Of a DNA stretch of 64,000 nucleotides, positions 7,870 through 15,295 are shown piece after piece. This stretch comes from Clostridium hydrogenum (GTDB lineage: Bacteria > Bacillota > Clostridia > Clostridiales > Clostridiaceae): contig NZ_JAEACT010000004.1 in the NCBI RefSeq assembly GCF_021432385.1, positions 434,001 to 498,000 on the forward strand. Direction: 5' to 3'. Both the position numbers and the translations under genes were made by a program. Each line of letters starts with the position of its first letter. The stretch's first letter is position 1. The notes below the pieces were generated by a model. It was not told where the DNA came from, searched no databases, and was given only the letters and a program-made list of their open reading frames with translations.

Positions 7870-9228
7870 ATGAAAAAATTTTTTAACTCTAATTCAAAAG
7901 CAAAACTTTCTTTGATTACAGCTTTACCAGTATTTATTTTATTAGTTATTGAATGCATTTTATTGATTATTGAAGGGTCTTTAATTTATTTTAAATGTTA
8001 TAACTCTATAAAATCCACTGTAAGTTCAGCTGTTTTCTCTAAAACAATTTCGTCTATAGGTATCTTTATAACAATAACTATTGCTGTAACTTTAATTATT
8101 TCAATTGCAATAATAATGTTTTGTTATAAAGCATTATTTTCAAAATTTTCTTTATTAAAAGATAAATTAGAAAAAATATCCTCTGGTGACTTGTCCGTTG
8201 AGGCTCTTACTTCTAATTCTAAAGATGACATTGGTGTTATATCTCAGGGTTTTAATAATATATTAGGCAAGATAAATTCTCTAACTAGTCAAGTTAAAAC
8301 ATCTTCTGACACAGTTTTAAAAACATCATCATCACTAAAAAACTTAACTTTAAAAGCTGATGATTCTGCAAATGAAATTGCTGCTGCAATAGATGAGATT
8401 GCTAAAGCTTCTGAAATACAATCAGCAAATGCTGAAGAATGTTGTAAAAAAGGAGATTCTCTTTCTGAAAAAATAGGGAAAGTACTTGTTGGTACAGAGG
8501 TAATGGATTCAGAAGCAGAAACTTTTAATAGCTTAATAGATCAAGGTCTTAAAACTATTTCTAATTTAACAGATAAATCTCAAAAAGCTTTAGAGTCAAC
8601 ATCTAAAGTTAATGATATAGTTTTAAAAGTTCATCAAAATTCTAATGACATAGGCAATATAACAAAAACTGTTTCTCAAATAGCAGAGCAAACAAACCTT
8701 CTTGCTTTAAATGCAGCAATAGAAGCTGCTCGTGCAGGTGAAGCTGGCAAAGGATTCTCTGTTGTTGCTGATGAAGTTAAAAAACTTGCAGAACAAGTTA
8801 CTTCATCCATAGTTGAAATTGAAAGCCTAATAAAAGAAATACAACTTCATTCAGGTGAGGCTGTAACTGCTATAGCAAGCGCTTCTGAAGTTGTTAAGGA
8901 AGAAAATTTATCATCATCTGAAACAAAAAAAGTTTTTACAGATATTTCAGATGTAGTATTTGAAATGAGTGCTGTTGTAGGTGAAATAAAAAATGCAAAT
9001 GAAGATATGGCAACTGAAAAAGATTCTCTCATTGATTTAATTTCACAAATTTCTTCTGAAACACAAGAAACGTCAGCTTCAGTACAACAAGTTGCTGCAA
9101 GCGCAGATAGTCAACTTAAATCTATGAAAGAAGTTGCTAATTATTCATCTGAGCTTGAAAAACTTTCTGAACAGCTTGAAAAGGAACTTTTAATGTTTAG
9201 GCCTAAAAATTTGAAACAAAACATATAA
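7870..9228 (+). CDS. Methyl-accepting chemotaxis protein without a large outer sensor domain
   Basis: A 452-residue chemoreceptor. Two hydrophobic segments (about 12-37 and 58-88) are separated by only ~20 residues, so there is almost no extracellular sensing region. HAMP follows at about 90-140, then the long coiled-coil signalling domain with the conserved hairpin tip [19 protein letters not shown]. It would act on CheA/CheW at the membrane, sensing through the membrane part or cytoplasm. The ATG follows GGGTGGTGA. It converges with a second receptor gene on a shared terminator. Confidence 0.95.
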   Translation: MKKFFNSNSKAKLSLITALPVFILLVIECILLIIEGSLIYFKCYNSIKSTVSSAVFSKTISSIGIFITITIAVTLIISIAIIMFCYKALFSKFSLLKDKLEKISSGDLSVEALTSNSKDDIGVISQGFNNILGKINSLTSQVKTSSDTVLKTSSSLKNLTLKADDSANEIAAAIDEIAKASEIQSANAEECCKKGDSLSEKIGKVLVGTEVMDSEAETFNSLIDQGLKTISNLTDKSQKALESTSKVNDIVLKVHQNSNDIGNITKTVSQIAEQTNLLALNAAIEAARAGEAGKGFSVVADEVKKLAEQVTSSIVEIESLIKEIQLHSGEAVTAIASASEVVKEENLSSSETKKVFTDISDVVFEMSAVVGEIKNANEDMATEKDSLIDLISQISSETQETSASVQQVAASADSQLKSMKEVANYSSELEKLSEQLEKELLMFRPKNLKQNI

Positions 9229-9231
9229 AAC

Positions 9232-9262
9232 AAAGCCGTGACATAAACATTGTCACGGCTTT
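9232..9262. terminator. Bidirectional terminator between two chemoreceptor genes
   Basis: AAAGCCGTGACA pairs perfectly with TGTCACGGCTTT across a short loop. T-rich sequence follows on both strands, serving both convergent genes. Confidence 0.85.
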
Positions 9263-9297
9263 ACTTTATTTGCACCATAATTATTCAAACTATCTTT

Positions 9298-10326
9298 TTA
9301 AATGTTTGCTAAATTCTTTAATTCTTCCGTTAAATTCATAACTTCTTCTACACTTGCATTTGTTTCTTGTATGGCAGCTGATTGTTGCTGCGTTGTATTT
9401 AATGTTGAATCTGCCGATTCTAATGTTTTATTTACAGAACCCTGTATTTTCTCAGTTAATTCACTTATTTTAACAGCTGTTTCTTTAGAATTTTGAGATA
9501 ATTTACGTATTTCAGAAGCAACTACACCAAAGCCTTTCCCCGCTTCACCAGCTCGTGCTGCCTCTATCGCCGCGTTTAAACCAAGCATTCTTGTCTCATC
9601 AGCTATACTTTTTATATATCCAAGTATATTATTTATCTCTCCAGATATTTTCTGAACTTTTAATATTTCTTTATTTAAATTTTCCTGATTTGCTGTAACC
9701 TCTACAGAAGAAGCTGCAAGTTCCTCCATAGCCGCTGATATTTGGCTAAAATTTTCTGAAAGAGTATTTGTTACTTGTTTAATTTTAATCTGTTCATAAC
9801 CAATTCTTGATAAATTATTTGCTACAATGTATAAAATATCTGCTGCTGCTCTTACCTTATTTTCAGCTATACTTCTTATTTTACTAGCTTCCTCCATATA
9901 TTGTTCTTTGTCTATTCCAAGTTCACTAGCCGTCTTTAATACATTTTGCTCATTTGGTTTATCATAAGTAACTTGTCCACCAAGAATAGTACCTATTTGC
10001 TCTCCATCTACAATAATAGGTGCTGCAAAGTCAATTAATCCCGCATGACATGTGTATATATATGGTTTACCTGTTCTTGCTGCCTCTTCTCCGCCTCTTT
10101 TATGAGATGCTGCACATCTATTTATTCCCGCTTGACTTCCTTGTGTTAAAGCAGAACAAAATCTTGTATACCTTGTAGGCTTCGTAACTGGCTTTCCATC
10201 CATATCAACCGTTATGCTAGCTATCTCCAAACTCTCGCCAAAATCGTCTTGGAATTTCTGTAAAAAATTCAAATCGATTACATCTTGTAATTTTACATTT
10301 CCAATGCTAAATGATTTTTCTGACAT
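9298..10326 (-). CDS. Soluble chemoreceptor with PocR-type ligand domain
   Basis: A 342-residue cytoplasmic receptor with no membrane helix. Residues about 10-165 form a PocR-like sensory domain with the cysteine pattern FCSAL, NRCAAS and YTCHAGL plus IGTILGGQ. A methyl-accepting signalling domain follows with [18 protein letters not shown]. It is shorter than membrane receptors and lacks HAMP. The start is ATG 10326 because GGGGAGAG precedes it; the longer frame to 10386 lacks a ribosome site. PocR domains bind small organic molecules in other systems. The ligand here is unknown. Confidence 0.9.
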   Translation of the reverse strand: MSEKSFSIGNVKLQDVIDLNFLQKFQDDFGESLEIASITVDMDGKPVTKPTRYTRFCSALTQGSQAGINRCAASHKRGGEEAARTGKPYIYTCHAGLIDFAAPIIVDGEQIGTILGGQVTYDKPNEQNVLKTASELGIDKEQYMEEASKIRSIAENKVRAAADILYIVANNLSRIGYEQIKIKQVTNTLSENFSQISAAMEELAASSVEVTANQENLNKEILKVQKISGEINNILGYIKSIADETRMLGLNAAIEAARAGEAGKGFGVVASEIRKLSQNSKETAVKISELTEKIQGSVNKTLESADSTLNTTQQQSAAIQETNASVEEVMNLTEELKNLANI

Positions 10327-10698
10327 AAAATTCTCTCCCCTCAATTTTTGTAACATAGACCATTTTTTAAAACCCACAATTTTCACATAATTTATTTAAC
10401 GCATAAAAAACATATTAAATAAATTATGTCTAAATATGATTAGATTATAGCAATATTATATCATATTATTAAATTTAACTCTATTGTAAACAATATATTA
10501 ACTAAATAAACTAATAAATTTTTAAAATAAACTTACCTCCTATAATTAGTACTTTCCAGCTATATTTGGGTCAACTATAATTTCACTATGTTTAAATGTC
10601 GAATTGTTTTTATTGACTTTATATATCAAAATTGCTAAAATAAAATTGTAAGTTAAGTCGAATTTTGTTGATGAATATTATATAAATATAATATCTTC
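10327..10698. other. AT-rich spacer, no gene seen
   Basis: This spacer holds the receptor ribosome site at its left end, a Spo0A-box-like TGTCGAA at 10597-10603 and the promoter of the candidate small RNA (TTGTTG 10665-10670, TATAAT 10687-10692, spacing 16). No open frame with a convincing start is visible on either strand. Confidence 0.4.
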
Positions 10699-10794
10699 TG
10701 CAATATTCTAATATAATAAATATAATAATTCCTTATTACAAATAATAACCCTACTCCCCTAATACCGCATGTTTTCCCATGTGGTATTTTTTTT
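10699..10794 (+). ncRNA. Candidate C-rich small RNA
   Basis: A + strand promoter-like pair lies just before this stretch. It ends in AATACCGCATG paired with CATGTGGTATT and eight T residues. No + strand gene lies upstream that could own this terminator. Before the hairpin is a single-stranded CCCTACTCCCCT, the kind of C-rich patch that pairs with Shine-Dalgarno sequences in Firmicute small RNAs. No transcript evidence is available. Confidence 0.4.
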
Positions 10795-10795
10795 A

Positions 10796-11359
10796 TCAAA
10801 TGAACTTTCTCATTTTTCTTATTGCCTTTAATTTTAAATTTTTACATTTTTTATAATCTCTTTTGCTTATTCTTGCATAATCTGCCAAACTCATGTTTTT
10901 ATAGTATACCCCTAATATTATATTCTTTTCCTCTAAGGTTAAAACTTTCATAAGTTCAAGAACCTCTTGTTTATTTAAAAAAACATCTTCCATTAGCCTT
11001 TCAGTACTCGATAATAAAACATTTTCACCTTTTTCCATATGCTCATCCAAACTGCTTTCCATCCAATTCTTTGAAGCTTTTCTTATTTCCATATTTAAAT
11101 TATTCTTTATAGTCATAATGGCATAAGGGAAGAAATTTCTTTTTCTTTTAAAATCAAAGCACTTAATTGCCTTATACAGGGAAATATTTGATATACTTAT
11201 AAAATCCTCAATATCATAATTTTTAAGATGTATATTTAAACTCTTTTTTATAATAAAAGGTTTTAACTTCTCCATAATAAGCTTTAAAGCATCTGTATTC
11301 CCACTTTTAGCATCACTGCAAAGCTTATCAAATTCTAAAATGTTATTTTCTATTTTCAA
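10796..11359 (-). CDS. Sigma-70 family factor, group 5-like
   Basis: The 187-residue protein has a sigma-like build: a region 2-type segment (FDFKRKRNFFPYAIMTIKNNL, in two parts around residues 65-90) and a C-terminal region 4-type segment (LTLEEKNIILGVYY, SLADYARISKRD). The size and layout resemble the TcdR/BotR/UviA group of clostridial alternative sigma factors. It starts at TTG directly after the TAA of a 67-codon upstream gene, with AGGAAAG as ribosome site, so the two are coupled. Targets are unknown; no toxin or bacteriocin gene is next to it. Confidence 0.75.
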   Translation of the reverse strand: MKIENNILEFDKLCSDAKSGNTDALKLIMEKLKPFIIKKSLNIHLKNYDIEDFISISNISLYKAIKCFDFKRKRNFFPYAIMTIKNNLNMEIRKASKNWMESSLDEHMEKGENVLLSSTERLMEDVFLNKQEVLELMKVLTLEEKNIILGVYYKNMSLADYARISKRDYKKCKNLKLKAIRKMRKFI

Positions 11360-11563
11360 TTACTTTCCTATTGCAAAATTCATTTTATTAAATTTGGGGG
11401 TTTTGTTATTTACCCCATAATATTGTAACATGTACCTTGATATTTTATTTTCAGCTCTTCTTATTCTTTTAATGCACGTATAATAATTAATATCAATTCT
11501 TTCTTTATCAACATTAAGCACATTTATAATATATTTTCTTAATATACTATTATCCACACTCAT
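11360..11563 (-). CDS. Small protein coupled to the sigma factor
   Basis: A 65-67 residue, lysine- and arginine-rich protein (TCIKRIRRAENKISRYM) without membrane segments or a recognised domain. GGGGGA lies too close to the first ATG, so GTG at 11557 is a likely start. Its stop is directly followed by the sigma factor start. Tight coupling suggests a role tied to that factor, such as co-regulator or leader peptide; this is inference only. Confidence 0.6.
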   Translation of the reverse strand: MSVDNSILRKYIINVLNVDKERIDINYYTCIKRIRRAENKISRYMLQYYGVNNKTPKFNKMNFAIGK

Positions 11564-11890
11564 TCCCCCTAAAAAAATATAATTACATATATATAGATTA
11601 TGTTTTTACATAAAATGGATATTTCCTTTAATTTTTTGTACTATATCTTTATCAACAGCTTATTCACAATTTTAAATATTTCTGTTGATAAGTTCTGTTT
11701 TTATTCACAATACACTCACATATTATCCACACCTGTTGATATGTATCAGCATACAAAACCTATAGACTACCTTTTTTCACATACCCTTTTAATCTGACAA
11801 ATTGCTAAAAATAAAAATATTGAATATAATAACAAATAAAGCAGTTTAGATTAATATTAGGTTTAAAATTACCTAGAAAGGATGGTTACT
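11564..11890. other. Intergenic region rich in DnaA-box-like sites
   Basis: No gene is supported; a 65-codon frame at 11600-11797 is AT-driven. The stretch holds the DnaA-box cluster at 11649-11742 and the yitT ribosome site AGAAAGGA at its right end. Confidence 0.5.
11649..11742. other. Second cluster of DnaA-box-like sites
   Basis: Sites are TTATCAACA (11649-11657, +), TTATTCACA (11660-11668, +), TTATCAACA (11683-11691, -), TTATTCACA (11701-11709, +), TTATCCACA (11723-11731, +) and a weaker TGTTGATAT (11734-11742). Three match TTATNCACA exactly. Confidence 0.65.
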
Positions 11891-12763
11891 TTGTCTGAAC
11901 ATCTAAAAAAGATAGTAACAAAACAAACTTGGTTAAACTTGCTCTTTACAGCCATAGGTGTATTTATAACTGCAATAGGCATAAATATGTTTTTGGTTAA
12001 TGCCCATCTATTAAGCGGAGGTCTTTCGGGTATTGCTCTTATACTTCAATATACGCTTAAATTTCCTGCTGGAATTTCATTTTTAGTTATGAATATACCT
12101 CTTCTATTACTTAGCTATAAGATTATGGGGAAAAGGTTTACGCTTATGACTATGTTAGGTACTGTTTTATTTTCTGTAGCAATCGATATAACAGCTCCAA
12201 TGCAAAACATATTGAAACTTCATGATAATATTCTTTTGTGCGTATACGGAGGAGTTCTCAACGGTCTAGGCACAGGCATTGTCCTAAGCAATTATGGTTC
12301 CACTGGTGGACTTGATATTGTTGCTGCAATTATTAAAAAGAAACATCAAAATTTTGAATTTGGAACAAGTTCTTTTATTATAAATATGATAATTGTTGCC
12401 GTTGGAGCAGTTTTTTTTGGAATATATAGTGCCCTATATACGCTTTTTTCAATATACATATCTTCCTTTGTAATTGACAAGGTTTTAAAAGGCTTTAATA
12501 GACAAAAATTAGTTATGATAATAACTGATGAAGAAAAAAGGATAAGTGATAATATAATGTATAATTTGAAAAGGGGTGTTACATTTTTATATGGCGAAGG
12601 CGCCTACACCTCTAAGAAGAAAATGGTTATATATTGTGTTATAGGTCTTAATCAACTTCCACTATTAAAACAAGTAGTTAAACAAACTGACGAAAATTCC
12701 TTTATATCTGTGATTGATATTTCTGAAGTGCACGGTGAAGGATTTAAAGGAAACATATTTTAA
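11891..12763 (+). CDS. YitT-family membrane protein
   Basis: About 290 residues. The N-terminal part has five to six membrane helices typical of the YitT/DUF161 domain (motifs NAHLLSGGLSGIALI, YGSTGGLDIVA). A C-terminal cytoplasmic DUF2179-like domain contains KRGVTFLYGEGAYT and ends VHGEGFKG. Family function is not settled. TTG at 11891 is preferred because the ATG at 11882 overlaps the AAAGGATGG ribosome site. A terminator follows. No clear partner gene adjoins it. Confidence 0.9.
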   Translation: MSEHLKKIVTKQTWLNLLFTAIGVFITAIGINMFLVNAHLLSGGLSGIALILQYTLKFPAGISFLVMNIPLLLLSYKIMGKRFTLMTMLGTVLFSVAIDITAPMQNILKLHDNILLCVYGGVLNGLGTGIVLSNYGSTGGLDIVAAIIKKKHQNFEFGTSSFIINMIIVAVGAVFFGIYSALYTLFSIYISSFVIDKVLKGFNRQKLVMIITDEEKRISDNIMYNLKRGVTFLYGEGAYTSKKKMVIYCVIGLNQLPLLKQVVKQTDENSFISVIDISEVHGEGFKGNIF

Positions 12764-12769
12764 ATAAGA

Positions 12770-12826
12770 AAGGATTGTGCACTAAAATTAGCATGCGACA
12801 ATCCTTTAATAATATTGTTTTTTTTA
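12770..12826 (+). terminator. Terminator after yitT
   Basis: AAGGATTGT at 12770 pairs with ACAATCCTT at 12798-12806, and a T-rich run follows at 12817-12826. Confidence 0.7.
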
Positions 12827-12862
12827 TTTATAAGTTGTAAAATAATTTCAAAGAATATATTT

Positions 12863-13216
12863 TTATTTTTGTGGCAAATTCTCCAATTTTTTTTCTAATT
12901 CATATACCTTTTTATAAAGAGCTATTTCTCTTTTTATAAGGTTCTTTTCAGAAAGAGCAGTCATCAGCTGATCTTGTGCATGAATTACAAGAAAATTAGG
13001 AGTTTCATTGTCCATTTGTCCTTGAATGAGCATATTTTGGTAATCATGACCTGCATAAAATTCTTCGTCTGCTTCATCAAGGCATTTTTCTGCTAATTCA
13101 AAATTTCCTTCTTCTGCAGCATCAAGTGCATCATAGGCTTTTCCTCTAGCATTACCTCCATGCAATACTAAGTTAAATATTATATTTTCTAAAGTTGGCT
13201 TTTCTTTTTCTTCCAC
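12863..13216 (-). CDS. PTS lactose/cellobiose-type EIIA
   Basis: A 117-residue EIIA of the lactose/cellobiose class, which relays phosphate from HPr to EIIB. The active histidine is His79 in LVIHAQDQLM, and the family motif GNARGKAYDAL is present at 21-31. It is last in the operon regulator - small membrane protein - EIIB - EIIC - EIIA. GTG start with GGAGG upstream. Substrate is most likely cellobiose or another beta-glucoside; the sequence does not decide which. Confidence 0.93.
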   Translation of the reverse strand: MEEKEKPTLENIIFNLVLHGGNARGKAYDALDAAEEGNFELAEKCLDEADEEFYAGHDYQNMLIQGQMDNETPNFLVIHAQDQLMTALSEKNLIKREIALYKKVYELEKKLENLPQK

Positions 13217-13244
13217 TTTTATGCCTCCTTAAATGTTTTTTATA

Positions 13245-14573
13245 TTATTCTGTTAATCCATTATCTATTTGAGTTTCTGCAGCTGCTTTTTTTTCGTTAG
13301 CTACAAGCTGTTTTTCATATGCTTTAAAGAATGGCCAGTAAATTAACGCTGCTATAATTAAGTTTACAAGTTGAAGCAAGGCACCTTGCCAATAACCACC
13401 TGTTGCAATTACTCCACCAAAGAAAACTGGGACGGTAAATGGCGGCTGCATAACAATTTTAGGTACTATATTAGTTGCAAAAGCTATATAGTTTACAGTT
13501 ACCGCAGCTACTGGTGCAAGTATAAATGGTATAAATAATTGTGGATTTAATACAAGTGGAGCACCAAATATAAGAGGTTCATTTATATTAAATATTGCTG
13601 GTATAAGTTCGATTTTTCCAATGCTCTTAAGTTGTTTTGATGCTGAAAATAAGAACATTATTACAAGAGGCCATGTTAACCCTGAACCACCTATATGAGT
13701 GAACATATGGAAAAATGGCTCTGTTATTATACCATGTAAAGCTTGATGATTATTAAGTGCTGTACTATTTGCTGCAAGCTGTGCTGTCCAGAAAGGGTAT
13801 GCAACTGAAGATACAACATTCATTCCATGAATACCGAGTGACCATAAAAGCATCATTAATACTATTTCAAGAACTGCTGCTGGGTAAGTATTAGAAACGG
13901 CAACAAGAGGTTTAAATGCATCAAGTACCAACTGTGGTAATGTAATATGAAGGTTAGCCCATACTATCCATTCAACTAACCACGAAGCAGTAATCATTAC
14001 AAAGAAAGGTACAAGTGCCCTAAAAGTTCTTACAACATAAGGTGGTACGCCTGCAGGCATCTTAATTACAAGCCCCTTTTGCGTAAATAATTTCATTACA
14101 ACTGTAGTTATAATACCTAAAATTATTGCTATAAATAATCCTTGAGAACCCAAATAGTTGAGTACATCACCAAATTTAACCTTACTAACATCTGAAGCTG
14201 GGAAGCATACAATTATAAAACAAATTAATGATAGCATACCACACAAAGCATCATCCATATCCCATCTAGATGCTAAACTATAAGCTGTTCCAAAAGCAAC
14301 CGCCATAGCCATAATATCAAAGCTTAAATCAAATGGAATTTCAATTTGAGCTTGAATTGGCTTTATCGCATTACTCCAAGCATCAATAATTCCCCAGTGA
14401 AGAGAAGTTGGTGGATTTGCTATAATTAGAAACAGAGCTCCACTAATGATAAGTGGTAAGGCGAAAACACAAAAAGCATCACGGATAGATTGAAGGTATA
14501 TATTCTGAGCTGCTTTTGCTAGGACAGGCATTAACTTTTCATCCATCCATTTCATAAACTTATTTGATTCCAC
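13245..14573 (-). CDS. PTS lactose/cellobiose-type EIIC permease
   Basis: A 442-residue membrane permease of the CelB/LicC class with about ten hydrophobic helices. It shows the family stretches FNINEPLIFGAPLVLNP and GGSGLTWPL, where the NEP(L/I)IFG motif lies in the sugar-binding loop. It transports and phosphorylates a beta-glucoside with EIIB and EIIA. GTG start after AGAAAGGATG. An ~55-base stem-loop lies between it and the EIIB gene. Confidence 0.94.
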   Translation of the reverse strand: MESNKFMKWMDEKLMPVLAKAAQNIYLQSIRDAFCVFALPLIISGALFLIIANPPTSLHWGIIDAWSNAIKPIQAQIEIPFDLSFDIMAMAVAFGTAYSLASRWDMDDALCGMLSLICFIIVCFPASDVSKVKFGDVLNYLGSQGLFIAIILGIITTVVMKLFTQKGLVIKMPAGVPPYVVRTFRALVPFFVMITASWLVEWIVWANLHITLPQLVLDAFKPLVAVSNTYPAAVLEIVLMMLLWSLGIHGMNVVSSVAYPFWTAQLAANSTALNNHQALHGIITEPFFHMFTHIGGSGLTWPLVIMFLFSASKQLKSIGKIELIPAIFNINEPLIFGAPLVLNPQLFIPFILAPVAAVTVNYIAFATNIVPKIVMQPPFTVPVFFGGVIATGGYWQGALLQLVNLIIAALIYWPFFKAYEKQLVANEKKAAAETQIDNGLTE

Positions 14574-14604
14574 TATAATTCATCCTTTCTAAATATTATA
14601 TATT

Positions 14605-14660
14605 TTAAAGTTTGTCCTTTATTGCAAATAAACTTTAAATGCAATAAAAGACTAACTTTA
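14605..14660 (-). promoter_or_regulatory. Intercistronic stem-loop between EIIB and EIIC genes
   Basis: TAAAGTTTGTCCTTTATTGCA and its near complement TGCAATAAAAGACTAACTTTA form a ~20-bp stem with one or two mismatches. There is no T tract after it on the minus strand, so RNA processing or stability control fits better than termination. Confidence 0.55.
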
Positions 14661-14686
14661 ATTCAAGTTGAATGACTTTAGTATCC

Positions 14687-15004
14687 CTACATCTTTCCTG
14701 CCTTTTTAGCTAAATCGATTATCTGATCTAGCACCTTACTTCCATCAAGCATTGCAAAAGCCTGCATATTCACTATTTCAACTGGTATATCATATTTACT
14801 TGCGGCAGTTTCAACTTCCTTTTTAAGATGTCTTACTTGTGGTTCAAGTAATGCAACAGAATAATTTTGAGCCTTTTTCTTAAATTCACCAGTTCCACCT
14901 GCATCAACAGTTATATCTAAATTTCTTTTTTTAGCCTCATCTGAAACCGCCTTTGCAAGAGAACTTGAGGTTGCCCCCCAACTACATAAAATAATCGCCT
15001 TCAT
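14687..15004 (-). CDS. PTS lactose/cellobiose-type EIIB
   Basis: A 105-residue EIIB. The phosphocysteine is Cys7 in the N-terminal loop LCSWGATSSSLA, followed by the usual alpha/beta fold to the C-terminus. It takes phosphate from EIIA and gives it to the sugar in EIIC. Its ATG overlaps the upstream gene stop (ATGA), so translation is coupled. Confidence 0.93.
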   Translation of the reverse strand: MKAIILCSWGATSSSLAKAVSDEAKKRNLDITVDAGGTGEFKKKAQNYSVALLEPQVRHLKKEVETAASKYDIPVEIVNMQAFAMLDGSKVLDQIIDLAKKAGKM

Positions 15005-15285
15005 TTTAAATAACCTCCCTTATTTTTTATCACTTTTCTATTTTTATAATTTTTAGTAGCTTTATCTAAATTTTTTTGATACAACATTATCATTTTTATA
15101 AAATAAGTTTGTACAACAAACACAGCTAATATATATATAATTCCTAATATTAAAACTTTAAATCCAGAAGAAATCTGTCCTTTAAAAAACAACTTTCCAG
15201 CTGGTACTATCCAAATCAATGCAACTATACAGAAAAAGAATTTTATCAATTTACTAGATGTATACAAAGAACGCTTACTTTTCAT
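15001..15285 (-). CDS. Small two-helix membrane protein in PTS operon
   Basis: 94 residues with two hydrophobic helices (about 13-31 and 41-65) and basic ends. No known family is recognised. It lies between the activator and EIIB genes, coupled to EIIB by a 4-base overlap, and has a strong GGGGGG ribosome site. It may assist the permease or regulator; this is unproven. Confidence 0.7.
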   Translation of the reverse strand: MKSKRSLYTSSKLIKFFFCIVALIWIVPAGKLFFKGQISSGFKVLILGIIYILAVFVVQTYFIKMIMLYQKNLDKATKNYKNRKVIKNKGGYLK

Positions 15286-15295
15286 TTTATCCCCC

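Noticed and set aside
11600..11797. 65-codon frame upstream of yitT
   Set aside because: It has no ribosome site, and its composition reflects AT-rich DnaA-box sequence.
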